DNA of 64,000 nucleotides from Nonomuraea gerenzanensis (GCF_020215645.1 NZ_CP084058.1:10904501-10968500); one strand, 5' to 3'. Positions 51,700 through 61,057 are shown, counted from the first letter of the stretch. The notes: generated by a model from the sequence alone, not told the origin. Program-made: numbers and translations.

Positions 51700-51996
51700 C
51701 TAAGGCTGACTGATCGGTGAGTTTCCCGTACTTGTAAGGTAGAACGAGATCCGGTCATCATCGGCGTGTCGCGCTACACATGAGACGAAGCCCCAGCTAA
51801 CAACAAATTTTCCTACAGACCAAGTTAGGCGCGGAGCTTTCGTCGTGACCAAGTTTGCCATGTTCGCCATTTCGATGGCCGAGCCGGTAGTGACAGAGCC
51901 GATCACCTCTCCGAGACCAGCTACGACCTGCTGAAACAGCGATATCGGTCGGCCGCTCCAACCAGGGACGAGACCCTGTGGCGGCCATGCTGACAC
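51700..51996 (-). CDS. Small hypothetical protein or immunity fragment
   Basis: The frame includes LFQQVVAGLGEVIGSVTTGS, then KAPRLTWSVGKFVVSWGFVS and HADDDRISFYLTSTG. It looks like the C-terminal part of a real protein, but the 5' end (GTG 51996) has no ribosome site. It lies 254 bp after an ISAs1-like relic boundary, so the upstream part was probably lost. It could be what remains of the immunity gene of the Rhs toxin at 52380. Confidence 0.35.
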   Translation of the reverse strand: MSAWPPQGLVPGWSGRPISLFQQVVAGLGEVIGSVTTGSAIEMANMANLVTTKAPRLTWSVGKFVVSWGFVSCVARHADDDRISFYLTSTGNSPISQP

Positions 51997-52137
51997 TGGC
52001 GCTCCACACCGCCCGGGCCTACCTGATCGAGCACCAGGTCACCGACCTGTGCGGAAACCATTCTTCACATCGACGGACTCGGTGTCGCCAGCCTTGATCC
52101 GCCCCTAGCCACCCCTAGCCGATCTGGTCGGATACGT

Positions 52138-52378
52138 GCAAGTCAGCGGGTCATCGAAGTTCTGCACTGGATCCGCGACACCTTGTTCCGCGGGAACCAC
52201 TTCCGCGTCCTCACCCATCCCGGCCCTGGCGTCACAGCCTCTCTGCGCAACCTCGCCATCGGTGCGTTACGCCTGGCCGGACGCGCCGACATCACCGAAG
52301 CCACCCGATGGGCCTGCCGCATCATGAGCAGGCCCATCGCGATCCTCGCCTCACTTCATGATCTTGATACGGCCGCGT
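52138..52378 (+). pseudogene. ISAs1-family transposase, C-terminal relic
   Basis: The plus frame reads RVIEVLHWIRDTLFRGNHFR, then ASLRNLAIGALRLAGRADIT and ACRIMSRPIAIL, the conserved end of ISAs1-type transposases (HW.RD..F.., SLRN.AIG.LRLAG). The N-terminal catalytic part is gone. Confidence 0.75.
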
Positions 52379-52379
52379 C

Positions 52380-54350
52380 TCAACCCCATGGCCTGTAGTC
52401 GAAATCTATGCCTTGATCGCTCATGAATTTCTGAAACTGCCGGCGTGTGGAGTCCGTCCATCTGTGGCCATAGTGGCCACTATTTTCCGTGAACACCAAG
52501 CGCCCGTTATCCCGGAACAGTGTACCCCCCAGAACTGCCTCTCTGTTCATGCCCGCCGCTTCCGCCAGTTGTTCATGCGGACTGAGACCTCCGGGAATGA
52601 CTTCGCGGTCTCCCGCCCGGAATGCTACTGCATTCGGATCGAAAACAAATTCCGTCTCCGGCTTCGTCGAGTTGAAAGACCTCAGGGCCTCAGCAGATCC
52701 CCCGCCCGCCCCCAGCACGACGTCCCCACATCCACTGTTATGAACGAGGACCGGCGTCTCCCCTGCCAGCACATAGTATGTGTGGATGTCTGCGACCGTC
52801 AGGTTATGAACGCGTTGCTGTGCGGTCCACCGTTTGATCGCCTTGACCTGAACCAGGGAGCCAGCGGACGTGCGCAGCCACATGCCGGGCGCGAGCTTCT
52901 CGGCGTCGACCCACTTGTGAAGCTCAGGCACCCAGAAGGGATGCTTATCGGTCGCTATGATGACGCCGGCGGCTTGACCCTGCTTTCCATCCGTATCGAT
53001 GGTGACTTGAACCAGGCTCTTTTCGCCGTCGCCCACGATGAGGTCGATGACCTGCTTGGCTTCCGTTTTGCCGGTTTCCGGATCGGTGGCGAGAACTTCA
53101 TCTCCGATCTCAATATCTTCGATCGGCTTGCGGGTGCCGTCGGCCATGAGCACTTCGGTATCAGGCGTGAAGCTGTTCTTGCAGCGTATCAGTTTACCGA
53201 TGAACTTTCCGGAATCGCCACCTATGGGCACCATGCCGGCCAGGGCCCATGCTGCTTCCTCGGTATTGCCCTCGTTCATGGCCTTGAGCGCGAGCAGGAT
53301 GTCGGCCGGGGTGCCGACGACAGGCAGATAGCTGAGGGCTTCGAGCTCCTTCGCACCAGGAGGCCGCCCATTTCTCGTGTCCCCGTCCAGAGCTATTCCG
53401 GCGCGAGATGCCTCCCACTCGTCGATTTGGCCGTCTTTATTGTCATCCTTCATCGCCGGGTTGTATTCCGGGTGGGCGTTACTGACGGGAATCGTCTTGC
53501 CCGCAGAGCCTGGGTTGCATTCGACGCTGGCGTTGTCCCAGCAATCAGAGGGCTCGTACTCAGGGTTGTGCCACGGACGCGGCTCGTGACCGTCGTGTTC
53601 GATGTTGGTGATGGGGTTGCCGCCGGTAAAGGCGTAGCGGTTGCTGGTCCAGGGGTCGAGGGAGAGGGCCAGGTCCTCAAGGGCGCCGTTATAGGAATCG
53701 AGGTTGAGGAAACGGTTGAGGCCGGGATTGTAGTCGCGGAACCCCATGTCGTACATGCCGGTGGAGTTATCCCAGCGCTTGCTGTTGAAGCGGTAGGGGT
53801 TGTACTCCTCCTTGGTCGTGGGATCGACGGGATCGGGTTTGTCAATGCCCGTGAAGAGTTTGTCGTCGTTACGGCCGTAGGCGGTGTAGCCGTAGGTGGC
53901 GCGGGTGTCGCCGTTCTCCTTGGTGATCTGCTCGACGTCGGAGTGCGGGTTGTAGCCGTAATAGGACGACTCTTCCGAACTGTCGGCGTTGACCTTCACC
54001 TGGGACAGCCGCTCGCCCCAGGGGCTGTACTGGAAGGACTTGGTGAGCTTGCCGGCCACTTCCTCGTCCAGCACCTCGGCGGACAGTCCGAGGTAGGAGA
54101 AGGTGGTGGTCTTGGCGCTCGCGGTGCCTTCCTTCTCGGTCTTGGACGTCGTGCGGTCCAGCGGGTCGTAGGTGTAGCTGGTCACCGTGGACGTGATGCC
54201 GTCGCCGCCGAGTTTCTCGTGCTTGATGACGTGGTCGAAGCCGTCGTAGGTGTACTTCTCCAGCGTCTTGCCGGTGGACTGGATGGTGCGCAACCGGCCG
54301 TAGGGGTCGTAGGTGAGGGTGGAAGCCTGCCCGTTGGAGACCGACGCCAT
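52380..54350 (-). CDS. Polymorphic toxin: Rhs core - Hint - C-terminal toxin (5' truncated)
   Basis: 656 codons remain. Residues 1-240 are Rhs/YD repeats (LTYDPYGRLRTIQSTG, YTYDGFDHVIKHE) ending in the Rhs-associated core (YNPYRFNSKRWDNSTGMYDM, RDYNPGLNRFLNLD). Residues 405-540 form a Hint/pretoxin domain (SFTPDTEVLMADGTRKPIED; HNLTVADIHTYYVLAGETPV). LVHN follows, then a toxin of about 115 residues with ENSGHYGHRWTDSTRRQFQK, resembling polymorphic toxin type 43, predicted nucleic-acid targeting. The N-terminal signal and most repeats are lost where an IS256-type element begins (54354). Confidence 0.85.
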   Translation of the reverse strand: MASVSNGQASTLTYDPYGRLRTIQSTGKTLEKYTYDGFDHVIKHEKLGGDGITSTVTSYTYDPLDRTTSKTEKEGTASAKTTTFSYLGLSAEVLDEEVAGKLTKSFQYSPWGERLSQVKVNADSSEESSYYGYNPHSDVEQITKENGDTRATYGYTAYGRNDDKLFTGIDKPDPVDPTTKEEYNPYRFNSKRWDNSTGMYDMGFRDYNPGLNRFLNLDSYNGALEDLALSLDPWTSNRYAFTGGNPITNIEHDGHEPRPWHNPEYEPSDCWDNASVECNPGSAGKTIPVSNAHPEYNPAMKDDNKDGQIDEWEASRAGIALDGDTRNGRPPGAKELEALSYLPVVGTPADILLALKAMNEGNTEEAAWALAGMVPIGGDSGKFIGKLIRCKNSFTPDTEVLMADGTRKPIEDIEIGDEVLATDPETGKTEAKQVIDLIVGDGEKSLVQVTIDTDGKQGQAAGVIIATDKHPFWVPELHKWVDAEKLAPGMWLRTSAGSLVQVKAIKRWTAQQRVHNLTVADIHTYYVLAGETPVLVHNSGCGDVVLGAGGGSAEALRSFNSTKPETEFVFDPNAVAFRAGDREVIPGGLSPHEQLAEAAGMNREAVLGGTLFRDNGRLVFTENSGHYGHRWTDSTRRQFQKFMSDQGIDFDYRPWG

Positions 54351-54395
54351 CAGGGGGTCTGTCCAGTGAACGGTGTGATTCGATCTTGAGTGGTT

Positions 54396-54848
54396 CTATC
54401 GGGTGGTCGGGGTCAGGCGGCCTTCGAAGGTGATGGCGAAGGCGTTCAGGGCGGCCTTCCAGCGGGTGATCCAGCGTTTGCGGCCCTTGCCGGTCGGGTC
54501 CAGGCTCATGATCGCCATGTAGACGCACTTGAGCGCGGCCTGCTCGTTGGGGAAGTGGCAGCGGGCCTTGACCGCCCGGCGGATGCGGGCGTTGACCGAC
54601 TCGATGGCGTTGGTCGAGCAGATCACCCGGCGGATCTCGGTGTCGAAGTTGAGGAAGGGCACGAACTCGGCCCAGGCGTCCTCCCACAACTTCACGATCG
54701 CCGGGTACTTGCCGCCCCATGCCTCGGCGAACTCCAGGAAGCGTTCGAGCGCGGCCGCCTCGGTCGGGGCGGTGTAGACCGGCTTGAGCGCACGAGCGAT
54801 GGCGTCCCAGTGCTGCCGGGCGGCATACCGGAACGAGGCGCGCAGCAA
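54396..54848 (-). pseudogene. IS256 transposase, C-terminal part
   Basis: It reads LLRASFRYAARQHWDAIARA, then TEAAALERFLEFAEAWGGKY and STNAIESVNARIRRAVKARC, the Mutator-family C-terminal catalytic region with the final Glu in NAIESVN. It joins in frame to the N-terminal part at 57025 when the insert is removed (VVH-LLR). Confidence 0.88.
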
Positions 54849-54849
54849 G

Positions 54850-57024
54850 TGTGGTTGTAAGGAAACAACACGGTGCTTCTCGGTTTCCGGTTCGATGACG
54901 TGGTATGCCCATCCCTGGCGAAGTCCGCGGTCAGCTCGCAGCGCGGTTCGCGGTGTTGCTGCCGCATCTGAACGAGCGTCAACGGCGTCTGGCGTTAGCG
55001 ACCGAGGCCCGACTGCTGGGTCATGGGGGTGTTCGATTAGTCGCGCGGGTGGCTGGGGTGAGCGAGACCACGGTCCGCAAGGGCGTGCTCGAGCTCGAGT
55101 CCGGAGCTGAACCGCTGCCTGATGGGCGGGTCAGGCGCGCAGGGGGCGGCAGATGGCGGGCCGAGGCTGTTGATTCACTGCTGCTTCCAGCGTTGATGGG
55201 GCTGGTCGAGCCGGACGAGCGCGGAGATCCCGAATCACCGCTGCGGTGGACGACGAAGTCGCTTCGGCATCTGGCTGCGGAGTTGTCCCGGCAGGGGCAT
55301 CGGGTGACCGCGCCAACGGTGGGCCGGCTGTTGAAGGCCAACTTATTCAGCCTGCAAGGCACCGCCAAGACGTTGGAAGGCGATCAGCATCCTGATCGGG
55401 ACGCACAGTTCCGCTACATAAACGAGCAGGTCAAGGAGCATCAGGCGTCGGGCGAGCCGGTGATCAGCGTGGATGCGAAGAAGAAGGAGCAGTTGGGCTG
55501 CTGCCGATGGGCGGGCGGGAATGGCGGCCCCGCGGCGAGCCAGTGCAGGTCGAGGACCATAGCTTCTGGGCCGGCCCGAACGTCGAGACGGTGGTGCCCT
55601 ACGGGATCTACGACATGACCGCCAACACGGGCTGGGTGAATGTCGGAGTCGACCACGACACCGCGGCGTTCGCGGTCGCTTCGATCCGCCGCTGGTGGCA
55701 GGCGCGTGGCCATGCCGACTATCCGAGCGCATCTCGGTTGCTGATCACCGCGGATGCGGGCGGTTCCAACAGCTATCGTTACCGGCTCTGGAAAGCCGAA
55801 CTGGCCGCATTCGCCGCCGAGGCCGGACTGACGGTCACGGTCTGCCACTTTCCTCCTGGCACCTCGAAGTGGAACAAGATCGAGCACCGGTTGTTCTCAC
55901 ACATCACAATGAATTGGCGCGGACGGCCGTTGACCAGCCATCAAGTCGTTCTCAACACGATCGCGGCGACCACGACCTCGGCCGGGCTGAGGGTCGAGGC
56001 CGCCCTCGATCCCGACTCCTATCCGACCGGAGTCTCGGTCAGCCGCGACCAGCTCCAGGCCCTGCCCATCACCGCCCATCCCAACCACGGAGCCTGGAAC
56101 TACAGCATCGCCCCGAAGGGCGGGCAGGCCGTCCCGCTGCGTGCCGATCAGCGAGCCACGGCCCGAGCCCAGACCCTGCAGCTGCTCGCCGGCCCCCGCC
56201 TGACCGGCATGAGCAGCGACGAACTCGACGCGCTGCGCGCCCGGCTCGCCCCGGCCCAGGAGGCCCGGGCCGAGCAACGCCGGTTCGTGCTGCGCGGCGG
56301 CCGGCGGGTGGCCACCACCGGCCGCAGCCGAGCACTGCTGTCCAGCTCGGACGAGGTCCTGATCACTGTCATCTACCTGCGGCAGGTCTGCCCGCAGAAA
56401 GTGCTGTGTGACCTGCTCGAGATCAACCCCGTCACGGTCAGCCAGACAATCAAAGCCACCCGGCAACTCCTGGACGAGCAGAAAATCAACATCACCCCGG
56501 CCGTCGTCCGCTACTTCACCCGAGCAGACGACCTACGTGCCTGGGCCATCGGCACCGACCCGGCCTCGCAGGTTCCGGCAAGCCCGACTCGTCATGCGTT
56601 GACCGACCCGCACCTGACCGGCATGAGCCGCAAGACGCTGGACACCATGCTCGAGAAATTGATCGTGCCCTACGCCGCCGCGATCGAACAGCGCCGCCAC
56701 CGCCAACGCGGAGGCAACCGCCGCCCCGGTTCCCGAGGCGGAGTGTTCCGGCAAAAGATCACTGACGGCGATCGGATCCTCGCCACGATCCTCTACCAGC
56801 GCCGCGTCTGCACCCTCGACACCCTCGCCGAACTGTTCGACATCAGCCGCAGCACCCTGTGGAACGCGATCAACGACGTCCTGCCCATCCTCTGCACCCA
56901 CGGCCCCGCGATCACCCCCGCCGACCACCGCTACGCCTCGGCCGCCGCCCTCCTCGCCTCGACCGACCCACCACACGAGCATGCCGACCCAGGAAAACCA
57001 GCATGTTGATTTTTGGCAGCCACA
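54850..57024 (+). mobile_element. ISAzo13-family element nested in the IS256 transposase
   Basis: The ends are TGTGGTTGTAAGGAAACAAC (left) and, reversed, TGTGGCTGCCAAAAATCAAC (right), an imperfect inverted repeat. The insertion falls between His and Leu codons of the IS256 transposase, with GTG present at both borders (possible 3-bp target duplication). Borders are uncertain by about 3 bp. It encodes one long transposase with a frameshift. Confidence 0.8.
54905..57009 (+). pseudogene. ISAzo13 transposase with frameshift and duplicated HTH modules
   Basis: Part 1 (from 54905) starts MPIPGEVRGQLAARFAVLLP and runs to VISVDAKKKEQLG. The frame then changes near 55500-55520 to GGREWRPRGEPV...PYGIYDMTANTGWVNVGVDH, ADAGGSNSYRYRLWK and PPGTSKWNKIEHRLFSHITM, the Rhodopirellula-type DDE core. 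Two similar C-terminal modules follow, each LTGMS...L..EQRR...RGG.R plus an HTH (YLRQVCPQKVLCDLLEINPV; YQRRVCTLDTLAELFDISRS). A single frame change would restore it; either mutation or programmed frameshifting is possible. Confidence 0.75.
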
Positions 57025-57876
57025 GTGAACGACGCACGTTTGCACGACGGCCTGCGGCCAGACCGTCTCGATGGCCTGCGGCAGCCCCTTGAGGCCGTCG
57101 CAGACCACCATCAGCGCATCGGCCACCCCGCGGTTCTTGATCTCGGTCAGCACGTGCAGCCAGAACTTGGCGCCCTCGCCGCCGTCGCCGGCCCACAAGC
57201 CCAGGATGTCGCGCTCGCCGTCCACCGTGACGGCCAGCGCCACGTAGATGGGCCGGTTGGCCACCTGGCCCTCGCGCAACTTCACCTGGATGGCGTCGAT
57301 GAAGATCACCGGATAGACCGGATCCAGCGGCCGGTTCTGCCACTCGGCCATCCCGTCCAGCACCTTGTCGGTGATGGTGGAGATGGTCTGCTTGGACACC
57401 TCCGCCCCGTAGACCTCGGCCAGGTGCGCGGAGATCTCCCCGGTGGTCAGCCCCTTGGCGGCCAGCGAGATGACCATCTCATCCACGCCGGACAGCCGCC
57501 GCTGCCGCTTGCGCACGATCTTCGGCTCGAAGCTGCCGTCCCGATCACGCGGCACAGTGATCTCCACCGGGCCGACATCGGTGATGACGGTCTTGGACCG
57601 GCTGCCGTTGCGCATGTTGCCGCTCTCGTTGCCCGAGCGTTCGTGCTTGTCGTAGCCGAGGTGGTCGGTGATCTCACCCTCCAGCGCGGACTCCAGCACC
57701 AGCTTGGTCAGCCGGCCCAGCAGCCCGTTCTCCCCGACCAGCTCCATGCCCTCGGCCCGGGCCTGATCGACCAGCCGGGCCACCAGCTCCCGATCCGTCG
57801 CCTCCTCCGGCTTCTTGCGCGCCACCGTGGCGTCCTCCAGGTCGATCTCCGTCGATGCCTGGATCACAGTACTCAT
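57025..57876 (-). pseudogene. IS256 transposase, N-terminal part
   Basis: From ATG 57876 it reads MSTVIQASTEIDLEDATVAR, then GRLTKLVLESALEGEITDHL and PVYPVIFIDAIQVKLREGQV (with the catalytic Asp in FIDAI), to AVVQTCVVH, where the ISAzo13 element interrupts it. Confidence 0.88.
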
Positions 57877-57926
57877 CAGGTGCGTCCTCCATGATCAGGA
57901 GTCACACCGTTCCTTGTACAGTCCCC

Positions 57927-58053
57927 GCTTCCACTGGTGCAAACACCCGCCCAGCGATGGACAGTGAGGATGTCCTTGCTGAGGAGCCAATGCAGGCCGA
58001 GCATAAGTCACATATGGCCCGTTGGTAGTTAAACCGGACGCCGTTCGACTCGA
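57927..58053. other. Short unique stretch before the right repeat
   Basis: About 127 bp lie between the IS256 end and the tRNA remnant. It shows no Rhs sequence and no gene. It does not continue the gene cut at the left IS end. Confidence 0.5.
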
Positions 58054-58098
58054 GCTCTCCTAAAGCGGGTGCCGCAGGTTCGAATCCTGCCGGGGGCA
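58054..58098 (+). pseudogene. 3' half of tRNA-Arg (attR-like remnant)
   Basis: The sequence GCTCTCCTAAAGCGGGTGCC, then GCAGGTTCGAATCCTGCCGG and GGGCA matches the tRNA-Arg gene from its anticodon stem to the 3' end exactly. The 5' half is absent. It lies 8,277 bp downstream of the matching position in the intact gene. Confidence 0.92.
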
Positions 58099-58126
58099 CT
58101 CACCTAGATCGGCATTTCAGGCCCCT

Positions 58127-58162
58127 GACCTGCGGTTTCACAGCCGCAGGTCTTTTGTTTTG
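58127..58162 (+). terminator. Second copy of the tRNA-Arg terminator
   Basis: The stem GACCTGCGG/CCGCAGGTC plus TTTTGTTTT is identical to 49850-49885. Confidence 0.85.
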
Positions 58163-58550
58163 CGCTCTTGATAGGCAGCGGACGGTGCTCGCATGCAGCC
58201 GTAAGACCATGATCAGGGGATATACACGGGATGATCTTGACAGCGTTTCCCCAGCTCAGGCCCTAGATTTCCGCCATCCCGTCCTCACGCCACCACTGCG
58301 GCCGCACCAAATATTGGACGACCGCCACGAGGAATCGTGCCAAATACGTGCGCAAACCCCCACCGGAGATGCCCGTTCATGGCCGCGCTACCGCCACCAT
58401 GTCGGCCAGCCGGCCAGTTCCCCACCCTCGACACGCCGCCCGTCCACGGAAGTTCGCACAGCCTCCCCATCCTCCCGGCCGTGCCCGTCCGCGTACAACC
58501 CGCCCTTCCGCGCGAGGCGGGTTTGCGCCACCATGATCGCATCGCCCCGA

Positions 58551-58800
58551 CAAGGGAGACTGCTTGGTGTTTTCGCCTGTACAGCATGCGGCGCCGTGAT
58601 GACCGCGAAGGTGGCACGGGTGGCACTCCCCGACCACTCCAGCCAGAAGTACGGCCATGACCCGCTCCCCCATCTGCTGGAGCCAGGAACGTACGCCGTG
58701 GACCCCGAAAACGGCCGGCCCTGGCAACCGTGGGAACCCGAGCCGGAGAACATCGCGCCCGCTTGCAGATGTACCGCATCACCGGGCCCCATCTACACCG
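58551..58800 (+). pseudogene. Fragment of a conserved Streptomyces-type hypothetical protein
   Basis: The frame reads LLGVFACTACGAVMTAKVAR, then VALPDHSSQKYGHDPLPHLL and EPGTYAVDPENGRPW, the N-terminal part of a Cys-motif protein (CTACG) found in actinomycetes. No start codon lies in frame before it, and the C-terminal half is lost at an IS4 relic. Confidence 0.55.
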
Positions 58801-59080
58801 AGGTGTCCAGGTTCGAGCCGCTCCAGCCTGGTTCCAGGCGGGGAAGCTGTAGAAGCCGCGGTCGGCGGTGAGCAGCATCTCCTCGGTCAACCGCCGATAG
58901 AGGGAGAAGGCGAGGGTCTGCTCGCCGGCCCAGCAGCCCGTCACGTCGGCGGCCACGATGGCGTGGCTGACGCACTCGCTGATGGCGACCACCCGGGCCG
59001 GAGGGAAGACGTCTCGCACCCGCCCGCGCCGTCGCGGCCGAACTCGGTGACGTTGGCCTCGGCCGGGATGAGATCACGTT
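58795..59080 (-). pseudogene. IS4-family transposase relic
   Basis: The minus frame reads VFPPARVVAISECVSHAIVA, then LLTADRGFYSFPAW, the DDE region with DRGFYSF of IS4-type transposases. A preceding LIPAEANVTEFGRDG segment is in a different frame, so at least one frameshift is present. Confidence 0.7.
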
Positions 59081-59084
59081 GGCC

Positions 59085-59500
59085 TCATACGCTCCAGCAT
59101 ATCGAGTACTCAGCCTCACCCTGTCGCGCCGCCCATTCCTGCAGCGAGGAAAGCGCTCGATGATAGCCATGCATTATTTCGGATATCTCCACCGGAGTGC
59201 GAGCCAGGACAACACCATTCTCTTCGTCTCGGTCACACGCAGCCACAAGGTCGACAACCTTTGCCGATCCAGATCCATTAAGGGGGATCAGCTTCAGAAA
59301 ATAGGGTTCCTGCAAAGAAATATGCATCACTCTCCTCGCCCAGGCGAGCTGAAGAGATGGCGCGCTTCAGAGTTCCGAGCACGGACAGCGGCAAATCAGC
59401 CCAAAAGTCCCCGGAAAACTGACCTCGTCCATCTTGATATAGACTTGTCCGGTGACGTAAGAGTCCCGACGCGAGCCCACACGAAGTTCCTCGGTCGGAC
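59085..59500 (-). pseudogene. Hypothetical protein split over three frames
   Basis: Three overlapping pieces join logically: VYIKMDEVSFPG, then FWADLPLSVLGTLKRAISSA and RLGEESDAYFFAG, then PYFLKLIPLNGSGSAKVVDL, VAACDRDEENGVVLARTPVE and HGYHRALSSLQEWAARQGEA, ending at 59085. Two frame changes are required. It is probably a decayed immunity-type protein. Confidence 0.5.
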
Positions 59501-59581
59501 AACTATCTCGAACAACCCGATCCCTGTCTCTGTCCGGCGAATTCCAAACTGCCGCACGCATAGATCTGGCAGCGAATACGC

Positions 59582-59617
59582 AGATGCGCATGAATTCTGC
59601 TGAATTCATGCGCATCT
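59582..59617. repeat. Perfect 16-bp inverted repeat
   Basis: AGATGCGCATGAATTC, TGCT, GAATTCATGCGCATCT: 16 paired bases and a 4-nt loop, no mismatch. It lies in a stretch with no gene (59501-59829). It is not followed by a U-run. Confidence 0.95.
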
Positions 59618-59829
59618 ACCGGCAAAGCAACCGACTTCCGATGTTCCCTTACCCAGGGAGCCAACGGGTACATGGATCTAATCAGTCCGCCTCTCTCGGG
59701 CACCTGGAGCTAAATGGTAACCCCCTGCAGCACGGTCTGCGCTTGGATCATCCGCGTCTCTTTGCCCTACCTGACAACCCTCGGGTTATTCGTGAGCAAT
59801 TGCTTGCCGATTGCCTCGAGTTCGTCGTC

Positions 59830-60163
59830 GGTCATATCGTCCGGCCATAGGTCCTTGTCCCCCGTAACGACGCCGCCACGGCCAGAAAGCGGCCGAACTC
59901 GTCTGAGGTGCAGTTCGAGCCGCGGTCGGCGCGGAACACGGCACCGGGGTGGAGCAGGCCGGTGCCGACATCCATCCGGATCGCGTTCTTGACCAGGTCG
60001 GCTGCGCGCTCACGACCCGATGCCGGTTCACCCAACTGCCCAAAGTACTGGCGTTGATGTCGAACTCGCGCGCCACCGACGCGATCGTCCGCTCGCCCTC
60101 CAGCACCATGCGGACGGCTTCTTCCTTGAACTCCGGCGAGGACTGCCTGCGACGCCTCGTCAC
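59830..60163 (-). pseudogene. IS3-family relic: orfA start joined to an orfB piece
   Basis: From ATG 60163 the frame reads MTRRRRQSSPEFKEEAVRMV, then GERTIASVAREFDINASTLG and SWVNRHR, an IS3 OrfA helix-turn-helix. It then passes into another frame with HPGAVFRADRGSNCTSDEFG, the OrfB DDE segment. The middle of both genes was deleted. Confidence 0.75.
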
Positions 60164-60413
60164 GTACCTACCTCTTCCAGACTGCTGTCAGCTTATGTAG
60201 CTGGGTGTCCGGAATCTTCTAGGCACCTCACAGACGCCTACCTGCGGCAGCGCTCCGAACGATGCGGCCACCCGCGGCAGTCGTTCGCCGTGCCACTGAC
60301 ACTTCTACCGCGACCGGCCTGCCAGGAACTGCGGTCCCTGGCAGGCCGGTTCACGCCGTTGAGGCGGGCCAACCCGGCGTGCACGCCATGGATCCATGTC
60401 GGGGCGGCAGGCG

Positions 60414-60851
60414 CTACTCGGCAACAGCGTCGAAGGCTAGGATCCTTCCTCGTGAAAGAGCAAAAGCAGCCGGCGGACCGATGTCAGTACCCTTTATCGA
60501 GGTTATCCCGCGAGAAGTCGACGTCGCGACGTTCCGGCAGAACGCTACTGCCAGAATTTCGCCGTACCGGCTATTCGGGCCCGCTCCGGGTATGGCAGCG
60601 AGAGTGGTGAACGCGTGCGCCTCACGGCCGGCGAGCCAGTCATCGGCCATGACGAGGAACCAGCCGTCCTTCGATTCGATACGCACGGATCCCACGCCGA
60701 TGTTCAGCGCCTCTCCCGCGATCCACGTCGCGATCCCTATGGGGTCGTATACGCCGCCACGGAAGTACATCTCTGGCCTCGCCCGGACGGACTCTATCGC
60801 GTTGATGACTTGTAAGTCATCAACAGAATACTCCTGGCCCTCCACCGTCAT
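60414..60851 (-). CDS. Small GyrB-motif protein, putative immunity
   Basis: This 145-residue protein has VINAIESVRARPEMYFRGGV near residue 20, like the GyrB/GHKL entry motif (A.R.RPGMY.G). The ATP-binding Asn and Gly boxes of GHKL ATPases are not evident. ATG 60851 has GGGGAGG five bases upstream and overlaps the previous stop (ATGA). It lies in an array with a SUKH-4-like gene, so an immunity or regulatory role is inferred. Confidence 0.65.
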   Translation of the reverse strand: MTVEGQEYSVDDLQVINAIESVRARPEMYFRGGVYDPIGIATWIAGEALNIGVGSVRIESKDGWFLVMADDWLAGREAHAFTTLAAIPGAGPNSRYGEILAVAFCRNVATSTSRGITSIKGTDIGPPAAFALSRGRILAFDAVAE

Positions 60852-61057
60852 GAACCTCCCCTTGATGGGGTTACTTTGATTTGATTCCCTGCCCGTAAGC
60901 GGTTGAACAGGTCGAAGGCGGACGGTGGAATGAAGAACTCGAGACCCTTGTATGCCGGAGAATTGGGACCCCGGGGGATCTGGGCGCACGAAAAGGGCTC
61001 ACTGCGTCCAGTTGGATGTCGTCGCCGTAGTAAACGGTGCCCGGAACGGAGCGTCAC
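60848..61057 (-). CDS. Small ORF coupled to the GyrB-motif gene
   Basis: This 69-codon frame, GTG 61057 to TGA 60848, is in the same frame as the SUKH-4-like gene just upstream (TAG 61070). It contains CAQIPRGPNSPAYKGLEFFI, then PPSAFDLFNRLRAG. The stop overlaps the next ATG. It might be an independent small protein, or the residue of a longer gene. No ribosome site. Confidence 0.35.
   Translation of the reverse strand: MTLRSGHRLLRRRHPTGRSEPFSCAQIPRGPNSPAYKGLEFFIPPSAFDLFNRLRAGNQIKVTPSRGGS

Larger units (their letters stand above)
54354..57926 (-). mobile_element. IS256-family insertion sequence, interrupted by an ISAzo13-type element
   Basis: The terminal inverted repeats match: left GGGGTCTGTCCAGTGAACGG, then TGTGATTC; right (reverse) GGGGACTGTACAAGGAACGG, then TGTGACTC. 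Without the 54850-57024 insert the element is about 1.4 kb, normal for IS256. It carries one Mutator-type transposase split in two by the insert. No target duplication is apparent, which suggests rearrangement at one side. Confidence 0.85.
58054..58362 (+). repeat. Right direct repeat (attR-like)
   Basis: This is the partner of 49777-50085 at a constant 8,277-bp offset. It includes the duplicated terminator and the downstream motif GACCATGATCAGGGGA. Divergence rises with distance from the tRNA part. Confidence 0.8.

Noticed and set aside
58014..58099. Minus frame beginning MPPAGFEPAAPAL
   Set aside because: The start is translated tRNA-Arg remnant; no integrase motif could be seen in the rest.
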